Assembly (NCBI RefSeq): GCF_003319185.1
Contig: NZ_QOHJ01000001.1
Span: forward strand, 620,001-684,000
Reading direction: 5' to 3'
Origin: Blastococcus sp. TF02A-30
GTDB taxonomy: Bacteria; Actinomycetota; Actinomycetes; Mycobacteriales; Geodermatophilaceae
DNA: 64,000 bases
The number at the start of each line of letters is the position of its first letter. Within the stretch, counting starts at the first letter, position 1. The notes under the pieces are model-generated. The model was not told the DNA's origin, made no database searches, and saw only the letters and a list, made by a program, of their open reading frames with translations. A program made the translations under genes and the position numbers. Shown here in pieces: positions 8,324-16,307 of the stretch.

Positions 8324-8384
8324 GGCCGCGGAGCGATCTCCGACGGCGCGTGCGACGGATCACAAAGCGCAGGTGAACGAGCCT

Positions 8385-9281
8385 TCAGGCGGGGTCGTGC
8401 CGCCACTGCACGTCGACGGCGGACCGGTGGAAACCACGTCCCTCGTACAGCCGCACCGCCGCCGCGTTGTCCTCCTCGACGTAGAGCAGCACCTCGCCCA
8501 GCCCCCGGCCGCGCAGGTGCGCCAGGCCGAGATCGGTGAGCGCGCGGCCCAGGCGCATGCCCTGCGCGTCCGGGTCGACGCCGAGGACGTACACCTCGCC
8601 CACCGGCTCGGGCCCGGCGTCGCCGGCGGGGTGCACCTTGGTCCAGTGCGAGCCGAGCAGGACGCCGTCGTCGGGGTCGCCCCGCCAGGCCATCAGGAAA
8701 CCGGCGGGGTCGAACCACGGCTCGGCCTCGCGCAGCTCCAGGTCGGCCCGGGTCATCCGCCCCTGCTCCGGGTGCCAGTCGAACGCCCGCGCGTTCACCC
8801 GCAGCCAGGCGTCCTCGTCCCGGCCGGGCCGGAACGGCAGCACCCGCACGTCGGCGGGGAGCTCGGGGCGGGGGTCGGGGTCGACGGCGTCCAGCGGCAT
8901 GCGCATCTGCAGCAGCACGCGGGCGCGCTGGAAGCCGTGCGGCCGCGCCAGCTCGGCGGAGCCGGGCAGGTCCCCGTGCGCCCACACCGCCAGCGGCCGG
9001 TCGCCGGCCAGGTCCAGCAGCTGCCGCAGCAGGGCGGTGCCGTACCCGCGGCGGCGCCGGTCCGGGTGCACCACGAGCTCGGCGGACCCGTCGTCGAGAC
9101 GGGCGTACCCCGCGAGCACGTCGCCGGCGCGGACGAGCAGGTCGTGCCCGCCGGGGGCGCCGTGCTGCAGCCGCAGCCGGGCGTCCTCCGACAGCGGCTG
9201 CACGCCATCGGCCGCCGCGGCGGCGTCCAGCAGGGCGAGCACCTCGGGGACGGGGACCTCGGGGACGTCGACGCGGCTCAC
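8385..9281 (-). CDS. mshD: Mycothiol synthase MshD
   Basis: A 298-residue enzyme catalysing the last step of mycothiol synthesis, acetyl-CoA-dependent acetylation of Cys-GlcN-Ins. It has two tandem GNAT domains. The N-terminal half carries ELVVHPDRRRRGYGTALLRQL. The C-terminal half carries the active acetyl-CoA loop, EVYVLGVDPDAQGMRLGRAL, and ends in YVEEDNAAAVRLYEGRGF, a GNAT C-terminal signature. The N-terminal phrase RLQHGAPGGHDLLV is also MshD-like. The GTG start is 7 bases after the glnR stop, so the two form an operon, as with the mycobacterial neighbours Rv0818-Rv0819. The other mycothiol gene here is mshA. Confidence 0.94.
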   Translation of the reverse strand: MSRVDVPEVPVPEVLALLDAAAAADGVQPLSEDARLRLQHGAPGGHDLLVRAGDVLAGYARLDDGSAELVVHPDRRRRGYGTALLRQLLDLAGDRPLAVWAHGDLPGSAELARPHGFQRARVLLQMRMPLDAVDPDPRPELPADVRVLPFRPGRDEDAWLRVNARAFDWHPEQGRMTRADLELREAEPWFDPAGFLMAWRGDPDDGVLLGSHWTKVHPAGDAGPEPVGEVYVLGVDPDAQGMRLGRALTDLGLAHLRGRGLGEVLLYVEEDNAAAVRLYEGRGFHRSAVDVQWRHDPA

Positions 9282-9288
9282 CGGGTCA

Positions 9289-10020
9289 TCAGACCAGCTC
9301 GGCGTCGGCCTCCGCCTGGGCGGCCTTCGCCGTCGCGTCGGCGACCTGCTGGTCGAGCTTGTAGCCGACGTTGCGCACGGTGCCGATGAGCGCCTCGTGC
9401 TCGGTGCCGAGCTTGGCCCGCAGCCGCCGGACGTGGACGTCGACCGTGCGGGTGCCGCCGAAGTAGTCGTAGCCCCAGATCTCCTGCAGCAGCTGGGCGC
9501 GGGAGAAGACCCGGCCGGGGTGCTGCGCGAGGTACTTGAGGAGCTCGAACTCCTTGTAGGTGAGGTCGAGCGGCCGGCCGCGGAGCTTGGCCGAGTAGCT
9601 GTGCTCGTCGATGACCAGCTCGCCGGCCTGGGTGACGCCGCCGTCGCCGCCGTCGGCCGGCGTCGAGGCGGCCAGCCGGCGGGCGGTCGCCCACTTGAGC
9701 CGGGCGTCGACCTCGGCGGGGCCGGCGGTGTCGAGCAGGACGTCGTCGACGCCCCAGTCGGCCGACAGCGCGACCAGCCCGCCCTCGGACAGGACGGCGA
9801 CCAGCGCGGCGGCCACGCCGGTGGAGGAGAGCAGGCCGCAGAGGGTGCGGGCCTGGATGAGGTCGTGCCGGGCGTCGACCAGGACCACGTCGCCGGAGTC
9901 GCCGTCCAGCAGGCTCGACAGCTCGGGGGCGACCACGCGCACCTGGTGGGCGAGCAGCCCGAGCGCCGGGAGCACCTCGGTCGTGGCCTGGCGGGCGGAG
10001 GTCATGAGCACGAGTCGCAT
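9289..10020 (-). CDS. glnR: GlnR-type orphan response regulator (nitrogen control)
   Basis: A 243-residue OmpR-family DNA-binding protein. Residues 1-110 form a receiver-like domain with [19 protein letters not shown] and [17 protein letters not shown], all typical of actinobacterial GlnR, which works without a cognate kinase. The C-terminal winged helix (about 130-225) contains [19 protein letters not shown] and [18 protein letters not shown]. GlnR controls nitrogen assimilation genes. A charged tail of about 20 residues ([12 protein letters not shown]) follows the domain. The ATG at 10020 has an AGGAG site upstream. Synteny with mshD and pst supports the identity. No GlnR target gene is visible in the window. 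Confidence 0.92.
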   Translation of the reverse strand: MRLVLMTSARQATTEVLPALGLLAHQVRVVAPELSSLLDGDSGDVVLVDARHDLIQARTLCGLLSSTGVAAALVAVLSEGGLVALSADWGVDDVLLDTAGPAEVDARLKWATARRLAASTPADGGDGGVTQAGELVIDEHSYSAKLRGRPLDLTYKEFELLKYLAQHPGRVFSRAQLLQEIWGYDYFGGTRTVDVHVRRLRAKLGTEHEALIGTVRNVGYKLDQQVADATAKAAQAEADAELV

Positions 10021-10104
10021 GTCGTCTCCTCGAGGTCTTCCACGCCCCGGGGGCCGCGGATGCCGTCGACGCCGCTGTCGAGGTGAGAGGGCAGGATAGC
10101 CGAC

Positions 10105-10902
10105 GTGCCCGACCTCCGGCTGTCCCTCGCCGGGGCGAGACCGGTCACGGTCCGGGCCGACGACGGCACGACGCTGTCCGGCGTGGTCGTGCCGGCTCTG
10201 CCGCCCGGGCCGCGGCCGCCGGCCGCCCGGCCCCTGACGTTCGTGGTCGGCCACGGCTTCACCAACTCCGTCGGCTACCCGCCGTTCGTGCGGATGGCCG
10301 GGTGGCTGCGCCGGTTCGGCGAGGTGCGCGCGGTCGACTTCCGCGGGCACGGCCGGTCCGGCGGCCGGTCGTCGGCCGGCGGCGACCCGGAGATGGGCGA
10401 CCTCGACGCCGCCGTCGGTGCCGCCCGGGCAGACGGCGCGGCCGCCGTCGTGACGCTGGGCCTGTCCATGGGCGGCGGCGTGGCGCTGCGGCAGGCGGCG
10501 CTGGGCCGGCACCGGCCCGACGCGGTGGTGAGCGTCAGCGCGGTCAGCCGCTGGTACGTCCGCGACACCGCGCCGATGCGGCGGGTGCACTGGCTCCTGG
10601 AGGTGCCGGCCGGGCGCCGGGTCGCGGCGCGGGCGCTGGGCCTGCGCCTCGACCCGCCCTGGCTGGTCCCGCCCACCGCGCCGCTGGAGGTGGTGAGCGC
10701 GATCGCCCCGACCCCGCTGCTGCTCGTGCACGGCGACCGCGACGAGTACTTCCCGCTCGAGCACTTCCGCGCGCTGGTGCGGGCGGCAGGCCCGACGGCG
10801 ACCGCGTGGGTCGTCCCGGGGTTCGGACACGCCGAGAGCAGCGCGTCGGCTCCGCTCGTCGAGCGGATCGGGCGCTGGGCGTCTGCCACCATCGACCCGT
10901 GA
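10105..10902 (+). CDS. Alpha/beta hydrolase
   Basis: A 265-residue cytoplasmic serine hydrolase of the alpha/beta fold. The oxyanion region is VVGHGFTNS, followed by [11 protein letters not shown]. The nucleophile elbow is GLSMGGG with Ser at about residue 118, the acid is in [12 protein letters not shown], and the catalytic His is in PGFGHAES near the C-terminus. The substrate cannot be read from sequence; relatives include esterases, lipases and thioesterases. The GTG at 10105 lies 7 bases after a weak CAGGAT -10-like box. It is divergent from glnR, and the next gene overlaps its stop by GTGA, so it opens a plus-strand group. Confidence 0.88.
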   Translation: MPDLRLSLAGARPVTVRADDGTTLSGVVVPALPPGPRPPAARPLTFVVGHGFTNSVGYPPFVRMAGWLRRFGEVRAVDFRGHGRSGGRSSAGGDPEMGDLDAAVGAARADGAAAVVTLGLSMGGGVALRQAALGRHRPDAVVSVSAVSRWYVRDTAPMRRVHWLLEVPAGRRVAARALGLRLDPPWLVPPTAPLEVVSAIAPTPLLLVHGDRDEYFPLEHFRALVRAAGPTATAWVVPGFGHAESSASAPLVERIGRWASATIDP

Positions 10903-11786
10903 GCTCCGCCGCGCTGCCCGCCCGACCGTCGGCGCGGGAGCACCACCTGCCCGCAGCGGCGGTGGCTGCCGTGGCCGTCGCCCTGCTCGTGGGCCTTCCG
11001 GAGCTGCTGGGGCAGACCGGCCGGCTGGCCGTCGTGCTGGTCCTCCAGCTGGGCCTCGTCCTCTCCTGGGTGCTGGTCACCGGGCTGCAGGGCTTCGCCG
11101 GATCGCTGGCGGTGGGGGCGGGCGCCGCGGTCGCGGCGGACCTGGCGCTGGTGCTGCCCGAGCGGCCGGAGCTGGGGGAGCTCCTGGCCGTCTTCGGCGT
11201 GGGCTTCCTGGCCCTGGTGCTGCAGCAGATGCTCCGCCGCCCGCGTACCGAGCTGGTCGCCTCGCTCGCCGGCGGCGCCATGATGCTGGTCGCGGTGGCC
11301 GCGCTGGGCGGGCTGCTGCTCCTGGAGCGCACCGGGTCCGGCGCCGACCGGGCGCTGGTCGCCCTGCTGGCCGTCGGCGCCGCGCTGGTCGTCGGCCACG
11401 TCGTGGATCTGCTCCTGCCCCGGCCGCAGCTGGCCGCCGACGTGCCCCGCGGCCTGGTCGGGATGGTGCTGGCGGTGGTCGCCGGCGCGGTGGTCGCCGT
11501 CGGGGCCGCGCGGCTGGTCGACGTGCTCGACGGGGTGGGCGCCCTGGTGCACGGGACGGCGATCGGCGGGGTGGCCGCGCTGAGCGCCCTGGTCGCCAGC
11601 TTCCTCGTCGTCGAGGCGACGGCGACGGCGACGGCGGCGCCACCGGCCGCCGCCGACGACGCGGGCGCCGCCCCGGCCGGTGACGAGCACGGCGGCGCCG
11701 CGGCCTGGTCCCTGCCGCTGATCCAGGTCGCGCTGCCGCTGGCCGCCTGCGCCCCGGTCGCCGTCGCCCTGCAGTCGCTGCTGTGA
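10899..11786 (+). CDS. Multi-pass membrane protein, unknown function
   Basis: A 295-residue, very hydrophobic protein with about seven to nine predicted transmembrane helices, rich in Ala, Val and Leu. One short cytoplasmic loop has the basic phrase [11 protein letters not shown]. No catalytic or transport motif is recognisable. It resembles small unnamed actinobacterial membrane proteins found beside LmeA/DUF2993 genes, so a role in the envelope is possible but not shown. It starts by GTGA overlap with the hydrolase and ends by GTGA overlap with the LmeA-like gene, so it is translationally coupled on both sides. A Gly/Ala/Asp-rich loop (about residues 245-265) precedes the last helix. Confidence 0.75.
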   Translation: MSSAALPARPSAREHHLPAAAVAAVAVALLVGLPELLGQTGRLAVVLVLQLGLVLSWVLVTGLQGFAGSLAVGAGAAVAADLALVLPERPELGELLAVFGVGFLALVLQQMLRRPRTELVASLAGGAMMLVAVAALGGLLLLERTGSGADRALVALLAVGAALVVGHVVDLLLPRPQLAADVPRGLVGMVLAVVAGAVVAVGAARLVDVLDGVGALVHGTAIGGVAALSALVASFLVVEATATATAAPPAAADDAGAAPAGDEHGGAAAWSLPLIQVALPLAACAPVAVALQSLL

Positions 11787-12475
11787 AGGTGCTCCTCGTC
11801 GTCGTCGCGGTCCTGCTGGGGCTGCTGCTGGTCGCCGACCGCGTCGCCGTCGGCCTGGTCGAGGACCGGGTCGCCGAGGAGCTGGCCGACAAGGGCGGGC
11901 TGGCCGGCACGCCGGACGTCGACATCACCGGCTTCCCGTTCCTCACCCAGGCGGTCGCCGGCCGCTACGACGACGTGCGCATCTCGCTGGACGCCGACCA
12001 GCTCGGGCAGCCGGCCGGCACGAGCGCCGACGTCGCGCTGCGCGGCGTGCAGGTACCGCTCTCCGCCGCGCTGTCCGGATCGGTGAGCGAGGTCCCGGTG
12101 GACCGGATCGACGGCACCGCGACGCTCTCCTACGACCTGCTCTCGGCGCAGCTGGGCGGCGACACCACGCTGACCCGAGAGGGCGAGGGCCTGCGGATCA
12201 CCAAGACCGTCGAGGTGCTCGGCCGGTCGGTCCCGCTGACCGCCGCGGGCACGGTGAGCCTGGACGGGAACGCGCTCGTCGTCGACGTGGAGCAGGCCAC
12301 CGGCGCCGGCGTCGACCTCCCCGGCTTCCTGGTGGGCCAGGTGAGCGACCTGCTCGACCTCCGCTACCCGATCCCCGAGCTGCCGTTCGGGCTGCAGCTG
12401 ACCTCGGTCCGGCCGGGCGAGGACGGCGTCGACGTGCGGGTGGAGGCGTCCGACGCGGTGCTCCGGGCGGAATAG
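11783..12475 (+). CDS. LmeA-like phospholipid-binding protein (DUF2993)
   Basis: A 230-residue exported protein. An uncleaved signal anchor or signal peptide ([22 protein letters not shown]) is followed by a DUF2993 domain. Diagnostic phrases are VEDRVAEELADKGGLAGTPDVDITGFPFL, here seen near residues 28-55, then a long beta-rich region. In mycobacteria the homologue LmeA (Rv0817c) binds phosphoinositides and supports lipomannan elongation on the outer face of the membrane. The same gene neighbours are kept here: thioredoxin and sulfur genes downstream, glnR and mshD upstream. Whether this organism makes lipomannan is not shown by the sequence. The GTG start overlaps the upstream stop. Confidence 0.85.
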   Translation: MKVLLVVVAVLLGLLLVADRVAVGLVEDRVAEELADKGGLAGTPDVDITGFPFLTQAVAGRYDDVRISLDADQLGQPAGTSADVALRGVQVPLSAALSGSVSEVPVDRIDGTATLSYDLLSAQLGGDTTLTREGEGLRITKTVEVLGRSVPLTAAGTVSLDGNALVVDVEQATGAGVDLPGFLVGQVSDLLDLRYPIPELPFGLQLTSVRPGEDGVDVRVEASDAVLRAE

Positions 12476-12504
12476 CCCGCTCGTCCGGTGCCGTTGCGCC
12501 GGGC

Positions 12505-12951
12505 ATGGACCCGATCGGGATCGCCGTCCTCGTCGCGGCGCTGGCCGTCGCCGCCGTCGCGGCGTGGTGGCTGCGCACCCGCGACGGCGCGCTGCGGTCC
12601 CCGGCGACGGGAGGAACCGACGTGGACGCGACCACCGCGGTGCTCGAGCGGCTCGGCGCGCGGCCGGGCGACGCCGACCTCACCGTCGTGCAGTTCTCCA
12701 CCGCCTTCTGCGGGCCGTGCCGCGCGGCCAAGGCCCGGCTGGCCCAGCTGCAGACCTCCCGCCCCGGGCTCGCCGTCGTCCAGGTCGACGCCGAGAGCCA
12801 CCTCGACGAGGTGCGCGAGCTCGACGTCCGCCGCACGCCCACGCTGTTCTTCCTCGACCGGTCCGGGGCCGTCGTCGGCCGCAGCAGCGGCGCCCCGCGG
12901 GCCGACGAGCTGACCGCCCTCGTGGACGCCCACGTCGGGGCGTCCCGGTGA
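12505..12951 (+). CDS. Membrane-anchored thioredoxin-fold protein (ThiX-like)
   Basis: A 148-residue protein with one N-terminal transmembrane helix (IAVLVAALAVAAVAAWWL) and a thioredoxin fold. The redox motif is CGPC at about residues 69-72 (FSTAFCGPCRAAKARLA), and the cis-Pro is in RRTPTLFFLD. It matches the mycobacterial ThiX (Rv0816c) in position, between the LmeA-like gene and the sulfur genes. Probably a thiol-disulfide oxidoreductase; the topology (anchor first, then domain) leaves open which face it works on. The ATG start is 29 bases after the previous stop. The promoter of the Cys leader peptide begins right at its stop codon. Confidence 0.88.
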   Translation: MDPIGIAVLVAALAVAAVAAWWLRTRDGALRSPATGGTDVDATTAVLERLGARPGDADLTVVQFSTAFCGPCRAAKARLAQLQTSRPGLAVVQVDAESHLDEVRELDVRRTPTLFFLDRSGAVVGRSSGAPRADELTALVDAHVGASR

Positions 12952-12956
12952 TCAGC

Positions 12957-12962
12957 TACCCT
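12957..12962 (+). promoter_or_regulatory. -10 box TACCCT for the Cys leader peptide
   Basis: TACCCT ends 6 bases before the GTG at 12969, so the transcript likely begins at the start codon itself, giving a leaderless reading frame. Confidence 0.7.
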
Positions 12963-12968
12963 CGCGCC

Positions 12969-13043
12969 GTGGGCATCCTGCTGACCTCGCGCCGCACAGT
13001 GGACCTGTGCCGCGTCGGCAGCTGCCTGTGTCCGACCTGCTGA
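12969..13043 (+). CDS. Cysteine-rich leader peptide (24 aa), sulfur operon attenuator
   Basis: A 24-residue reading frame with four Cys in its last 11 residues (CRVGSCLCPTC). It begins directly at the predicted transcript start, with no ribosome binding site. Mycobacteria carry comparable polycysteine leaderless short frames upstream of cysA2-sseC2, and these control operon expression in response to cysteine supply. Here the downstream genes are the same: DUF4395, sulfurtransferase, SseC. Slow translation at the Cys codons when Cys-tRNA is scarce would place the ribosome over the hairpin region that starts at 13014 and overlaps its 3' end. Identification by position and composition; no experimental support in the sequence. 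Confidence 0.82.
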   Translation: MGILLTSRRTVDLCRVGSCLCPTC

Positions 13044-13058
13044 GGTCGGCGCCCGACC
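13014..13058 (+). promoter_or_regulatory. Attenuator with three mutually exclusive hairpins
   Basis: Four short segments can pair in overlapping ways: GTCGG 13014-13018 with CCGAC 13032-13036; CCGACC 13032-13037 with GGTCGG 13044-13049 (loop TGCTGA); GGTCGG 13044-13049 with CCGACC 13053-13058 (loop CGC). Pairing 1:2 excludes 2:3, and 2:3 excludes 3:4, as in amino-acid attenuators. Segments 1 and 2 lie within the last Cys codons of the leader. No U-run follows 3:4, so the output may be Rho- or translation-based instead of intrinsic termination. Confidence 0.65.
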
Positions 13059-13100
13059 GACCAGACGTGCCCTGCCCGCCGTCTTCGAAGGTCCCCCTCC

Positions 13101-13529
13101 ATGACCGCACCACAGCTCATCGACGTGCGCGCCCCGCGGTTCGCCGCGGCGGTCACCTCCGTCGTGCTGGCCGTCGCGCTGCTCACCGATAGCGGCTGGC
13201 TGGTCGCCGCCCAGGCGGCGGTCTTCGCCGTGGGGGCGCTCGCCGGGCTTCGGCGCTCGCCCTACGGCCTGCTCTTCCGCACCCTCGTCGCGCCCCGGCT
13301 GGCCCCGGTGCGGGAGCGGGAACCGGAGGCCCCGCCGCGGTTCGCCCAGCTCGTCGGCCTGCTGTTCGCCGTCGTGGGGGCGGCCGGATACCTGCTGGGC
13401 GCCCCGGCGCTCGGCGCCGTCGCCACCGGCTTCGCGCTGGTCGCGGCCCTGCTCAACGCGGCCACCGGCTTCTGCCTGGGCTGCGAGCTCTACCTGATCG
13501 CCCGTCGGGCCCTGCCGGCCCGCGCCTGA
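13101..13529 (+). CDS. DUF4395 membrane protein
   Basis: A 142-residue membrane protein with about four transmembrane helices. It has the DUF4395 layout: an N-terminal VRAPRFAAAVTSVVLA, a central loop with RSPYGLLFRTLVAPRLAP, the phrase PPRFAQLVGLLFAVVG, and a C-terminal GFCLGCELYLI with a conserved CxxC. The family is found next to thioredoxins and rhodaneses and is thought to handle sulfur or thiols, possibly as a membrane partner, but no activity is established. It is the first structural gene after the Cys leader. A GAAGG ribosome binding site at 13087-13091 lies 9 bases before the ATG. Confidence 0.88.
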   Translation: MTAPQLIDVRAPRFAAAVTSVVLAVALLTDSGWLVAAQAAVFAVGALAGLRRSPYGLLFRTLVAPRLAPVREREPEAPPRFAQLVGLLFAVVGAAGYLLGAPALGAVATGFALVAALLNAATGFCLGCELYLIARRALPARA

Positions 13530-13563
13530 CCGCACGCACACCCGACCACCCGGAGGAACCACC

Positions 13564-14391
13564 ATGAGCCGCACCGACGTGCTCGTCACCGCCGACTGGG
13601 CCCAGGAGAACATCGGCCGGCCCGGCATCGTCTTCGTCGAGGTCGACGAGGACACCAGCGCCTACGACGGCGGCCACATCGAGGGCGCCGTCAAGCTGGA
13701 CTGGAAGAAGGACCTGCAGGACCCGCTGCGCCGCGACTACCTGGACAAGGCAGCCTTCGAGGCGCTGCTGTCGGCCAAGGGCATCAGCAACGACGACACC
13801 GTCGTCCTCTACGGCGGCAACAACAACTGGTTCGCCGCCTACGCCTACTGGTACTTCAAGATCTACGGCCACCGGAGCGTCAAGCTGATCGACGGCGGCC
13901 GCAAGAAGTGGGAGCTGGACGGCCGCCCGCTGTCCAAGGACGTGGTCGAGCGCCCGGCCACCCAGTACTCGGCCGGCGAGCCGGACCTGTCGATCCGCGC
14001 CTTCCGCGACGAGGTCGTGGCCGCGATCGGCACGAAGAACATCGTCGACGTCCGCTCGCCCGACGAGTTCTCCGGCAAGATCCTCGCCCCCGCCCACCTG
14101 CCGCAGGAGCAGTCGCAGCGGGCCGGTCACGTCCCGACCGCGATCAACATCCCGTGGAGCAAGGCGGCCAACGAGGACGGCACCTTCAAGAGCGACGAGG
14201 AGCTGACCGAGCTCTACGCCGAGCAGGGCTTCGACGACTCCAAGGAGACGATCGCCTACTGCCGGATCGGCGAGCGCTCCAGCCACACCTGGTTCGTGCT
14301 GCAGGAGCTGCTCGGCAAGAAGAACGTCAAGAACTACGACGGCAGCTGGGTCGAGTACGGCTCGCTCGTCGGCGTCCCGATCGAGAAGTGA
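13564..14391 (+). CDS. Thiosulfate sulfurtransferase (two-domain rhodanese, CysA2-like)
   Basis: A 275-residue cytoplasmic rhodanese that moves sulfane sulfur from thiosulfate to an acceptor. The N-terminal inactive domain has DEDTSAYDGGHIEGAVKLDW, and the C-terminal domain carries the active loop AYCRIGERSSHTW with catalytic Cys at residue 233. The phrase DVRSPDEFSGKILAP is typical of actinobacterial SseA/CysA2-type enzymes. A GGAGG site precedes the ATG. It sits between DUF4395 and sseC, as in Rv0815c-Rv0814c. I give no symbol because cysA also names an unrelated sulfate transporter gene. Confidence 0.94.
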   Translation: MSRTDVLVTADWAQENIGRPGIVFVEVDEDTSAYDGGHIEGAVKLDWKKDLQDPLRRDYLDKAAFEALLSAKGISNDDTVVLYGGNNNWFAAYAYWYFKIYGHRSVKLIDGGRKKWELDGRPLSKDVVERPATQYSAGEPDLSIRAFRDEVVAAIGTKNIVDVRSPDEFSGKILAPAHLPQEQSQRAGHVPTAINIPWSKAANEDGTFKSDEELTELYAEQGFDDSKETIAYCRIGERSSHTWFVLQELLGKKNVKNYDGSWVEYGSLVGVPIEK

Positions 14392-14397
14392 GCTGAC

Positions 14398-14691
14398 ATG
14401 TGCGGAGCCCCGAAGCAGGGCGGCGCGCTCGCCGGCGTCGACCTGACCACGCAGACGGTCATCCAGGGCCAGGTCTGGCACGACGGCGCCCCGGTCGCCG
14501 GAGCCTACGTCCGGCTGCTGGACAGCACCGACGAGTTCACCGCCGAGGTCGTCACCAGCCCCGAGGGTGAGTTCCGGTTCTTCGCGGCCCCCGGGCCGTG
14601 GAAGGTCCGCTCCCTGGCACCCGTGGGCAAGGGCGAGCGCGTCCTCGAGGCCGAGACCGGTCTGAACGAGACGACGATCGTCATCGCCTGA
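14398..14691 (+). CDS. sseC: SseC-family protein (DUF1416)
   Basis: A 97-residue protein of the DUF1416/SseC family. It starts MCGAPKQGG, with a conserved Cys at position 2, and then forms a carboxypeptidase-regulatory-like beta sandwich: VIQGQVWHDGAPVAGAYVRLLD, SPEGEFRFFAAPGPWKVR. The family always follows a thiosulfate sulfurtransferase and is thought to take part in sulfur transfer, perhaps through the N-terminal Cys, but this is not proven. It lies 6 bases after the sulfurtransferase stop and is the last gene of the Cys-leader operon; a strong terminator follows. Confidence 0.92.
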   Translation: MCGAPKQGGALAGVDLTTQTVIQGQVWHDGAPVAGAYVRLLDSTDEFTAEVVTSPEGEFRFFAAPGPWKVRSLAPVGKGERVLEAETGLNETTIVIA

Positions 14692-14704
14692 GAGGCAACT
14701 CACC

Positions 14705-14738
14705 AGCGCCCGTCCCGGCACCCGCCGGGGCGGGCGCT
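14705..14738 (+). terminator. Hairpin terminator after sseC
   Basis: A 14-base stem (14705-14718 with 14725-14738, one G-U pair) and a 6-base loop, in the 55-base gap between convergent stops. No U-run, as is usual at this GC content. It can serve both strands. Confidence 0.8.
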
Positions 14739-14746
14739 GCCGTTCG

Positions 14747-15988
14747 TCAGCCGATGCGGGGCGGCAGCACGTTCGGGCCCGCTTCCGGGGGGCGGGGACG
14801 GTCCTCGGGGTAGGCGCGCACGGCGACGACGGCGACGTCGTCCTCCCCCGCCCGCGGGACCAGACGCTCCAGCACCGTGTCGAGCAGCTCCTCCAGCGGG
14901 GTCCCGCCCAGGTCGCGGAGCGCCTCCTGCAGGCGCGCCATGCCCTCGTCGAGATCGGAACCACGCCGCTCGACGAGGCCGTCGGTGACCAGCAGCAGCG
15001 TGTGGTCGGAGTCCAGCTCGACGGTGTGGTCGCGGCGGGGGGCCGACGGTTCGACGCCGAGCATCAGGTCCGGCATGGTCTGCAGCACGTGCGACGTGCC
15101 GTCGGGGGCGAGCAGCACCGGGGCGACGTGGCCGGCGTTGCTCCAGCGGACCACCCTGCGGCCGGCCACGGGCACGTCGGGGTGCCGCTCGACGCGGGCG
15201 AGGATCGCCGTGGCCAGCGACCGGACGGCCAGCCCGTGCGCCGCCCGGTCCGTGCGGCCCAGCGTCGCCGCCGGCGTCTCGTCGTTGTCGTAGGCCAGGG
15301 CGCGGAGGATCCCGCGCAGCTGCCCCATCGCGGCCGCGGCGTCGCTGCCGTGGCCGACGACGTCACCGATCGCGAGCACGGTGGCGCCGTCGGGCTGCAG
15401 GAAGGCGTCGTACCAGTCGCCGCCCACCTGGGCCTGGTGGCCGGCGGGCAGGTACCGGACGACGACGTGGAGGTGGTCGGGCTCCGGCGGCGGGGTGAGC
15501 AGCGCCTGCTGCAACCGGTCGGACAGCGCGCGCGAGGCGGCGGCCTCGCGGGCCAGCCGGTCGAGCTCGGCTGCCTGCGCGGCGGCGGCGCGCCGCTCGG
15601 TCAGGTCGCGGAACGAGACGATCACGCCGGTCACCTCCGCGTTCTCCACGGTGGGGACGGCGACCAGCTCGACGGGAACCGGGGTGCCGTCCTTGCGCCA
15701 GAACACCTCGTCGTCCGCGACGACGGTCCGGCCGCTCCGGATGGCGAGCCAGACGGGGCACTCCTCGCGCGGGTACGGGGAGCCGTCCGGGCGGGTGTGG
15801 TGCAGCAGGGTGTGCTGGTCGGTGCCGCGCTGCTCGGAGGGCTCGTAACCGGTGATGCGGGCGGCCGACGGGTTCACGAACTCCACGCGCCCCTCGGTGT
15901 CGAGGCCGTAGATCCCGTCGGCGACGTTGGCGAGGACCCACTCGTAGCGGGCGAGCGCGCGTGCGAGCTGTTCTTCGGGTGTCCGCAC
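14747..15988 (-). CDS. PAS domain - PP2C (SpoIIE/RsbU-type) serine phosphatase
   Basis: A 413-residue cytoplasmic signalling protein. A PAS domain (residues about 10-135) has VLANVADGIYGLDTEGRVEFVNPSA and ends in VIVSFRDLTERR. A short coiled linker follows. The C-terminal PP2C-like domain (about 170-395) has GGDWYDAF, the metal-binding IGDVVGHGSDAAAAMGQLR, RWSNAGHVAPVLL, LLLVTDGLVERR and EDDVAVVAVR. Such enzymes dephosphorylate anti-sigma antagonists in stress or development pathways. No anti-sigma partner is adjacent. The GTG at 15988 is chosen for its GGAGGAGG site 5 bases upstream; longer readings add a low-complexity stretch. The signal sensed by PAS is unknown. Confidence 0.9.
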   Translation of the reverse strand: MRTPEEQLARALARYEWVLANVADGIYGLDTEGRVEFVNPSAARITGYEPSEQRGTDQHTLLHHTRPDGSPYPREECPVWLAIRSGRTVVADDEVFWRKDGTPVPVELVAVPTVENAEVTGVIVSFRDLTERRAAAAQAAELDRLAREAAASRALSDRLQQALLTPPPEPDHLHVVVRYLPAGHQAQVGGDWYDAFLQPDGATVLAIGDVVGHGSDAAAAMGQLRGILRALAYDNDETPAATLGRTDRAAHGLAVRSLATAILARVERHPDVPVAGRRVVRWSNAGHVAPVLLAPDGTSHVLQTMPDLMLGVEPSAPRRDHTVELDSDHTLLLVTDGLVERRGSDLDEGMARLQEALRDLGGTPLEELLDTVLERLVPRAGEDDVAVVAVRAYPEDRPRPPEAGPNVLPPRIG

Positions 15989-16177
15989 GCGCACCTCCTC
16001 CGGGGAGCGGACCCGGACGGCACGGGGTCCCGCGAACCCTGGTGAGCATAGGTGCGGGTCGCTGCCGGGCCGCTGGACGATGCCCGGCCGCTCGAGCGTG
16101 GCTCCCGCCCCCGGCACCTCGTCGTCCCGGCGGGAGCGCCCGCGGGAACCGCCTGGGGCCTGCGGCGGCGTCGTCAC

Positions 16178-16183
16178 TACCGT
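16178..16183 (+). promoter_or_regulatory. -10 box TACCGT for the 38-residue membrane peptide
   Basis: TACCGT is followed by 7 bases and the ATG at 16191, consistent with a leaderless transcript for the three-gene group starting there. Confidence 0.6.
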
Positions 16184-16190
16184 GGGGCCC

Positions 16191-16307
16191 ATGGTTTCTG
16201 CCTGGGTCCTGGTCACCCTGGCGGCGGGAGTCGCGCTCGCGTGCGGCTACGGCGCCGTCCGGCTGGCGCGCCGCCCGACCGCCCGGCCGAAGGCGGCCCG
16301 GCGATGA
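16191..16307 (+). CDS. Small single-pass membrane peptide (38 aa)
   Basis: A 38-residue frame with one hydrophobic helix (SAWVLVTLAAGVALACGYGAV) and a basic tail (RLARRPTARPKAARR), expected to be inserted with the tail in the cytoplasm. It starts at a likely leaderless ATG, and its stop overlaps the ATG of the nitrobindin-like gene (ATGA), which supports real translation. I recognise no family. It may serve mainly to couple translation of the next gene, or be a small membrane protein in its own right. Confidence 0.6.
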   Translation: MVSAWVLVTLAAGVALACGYGAVRLARRPTARPKAARR

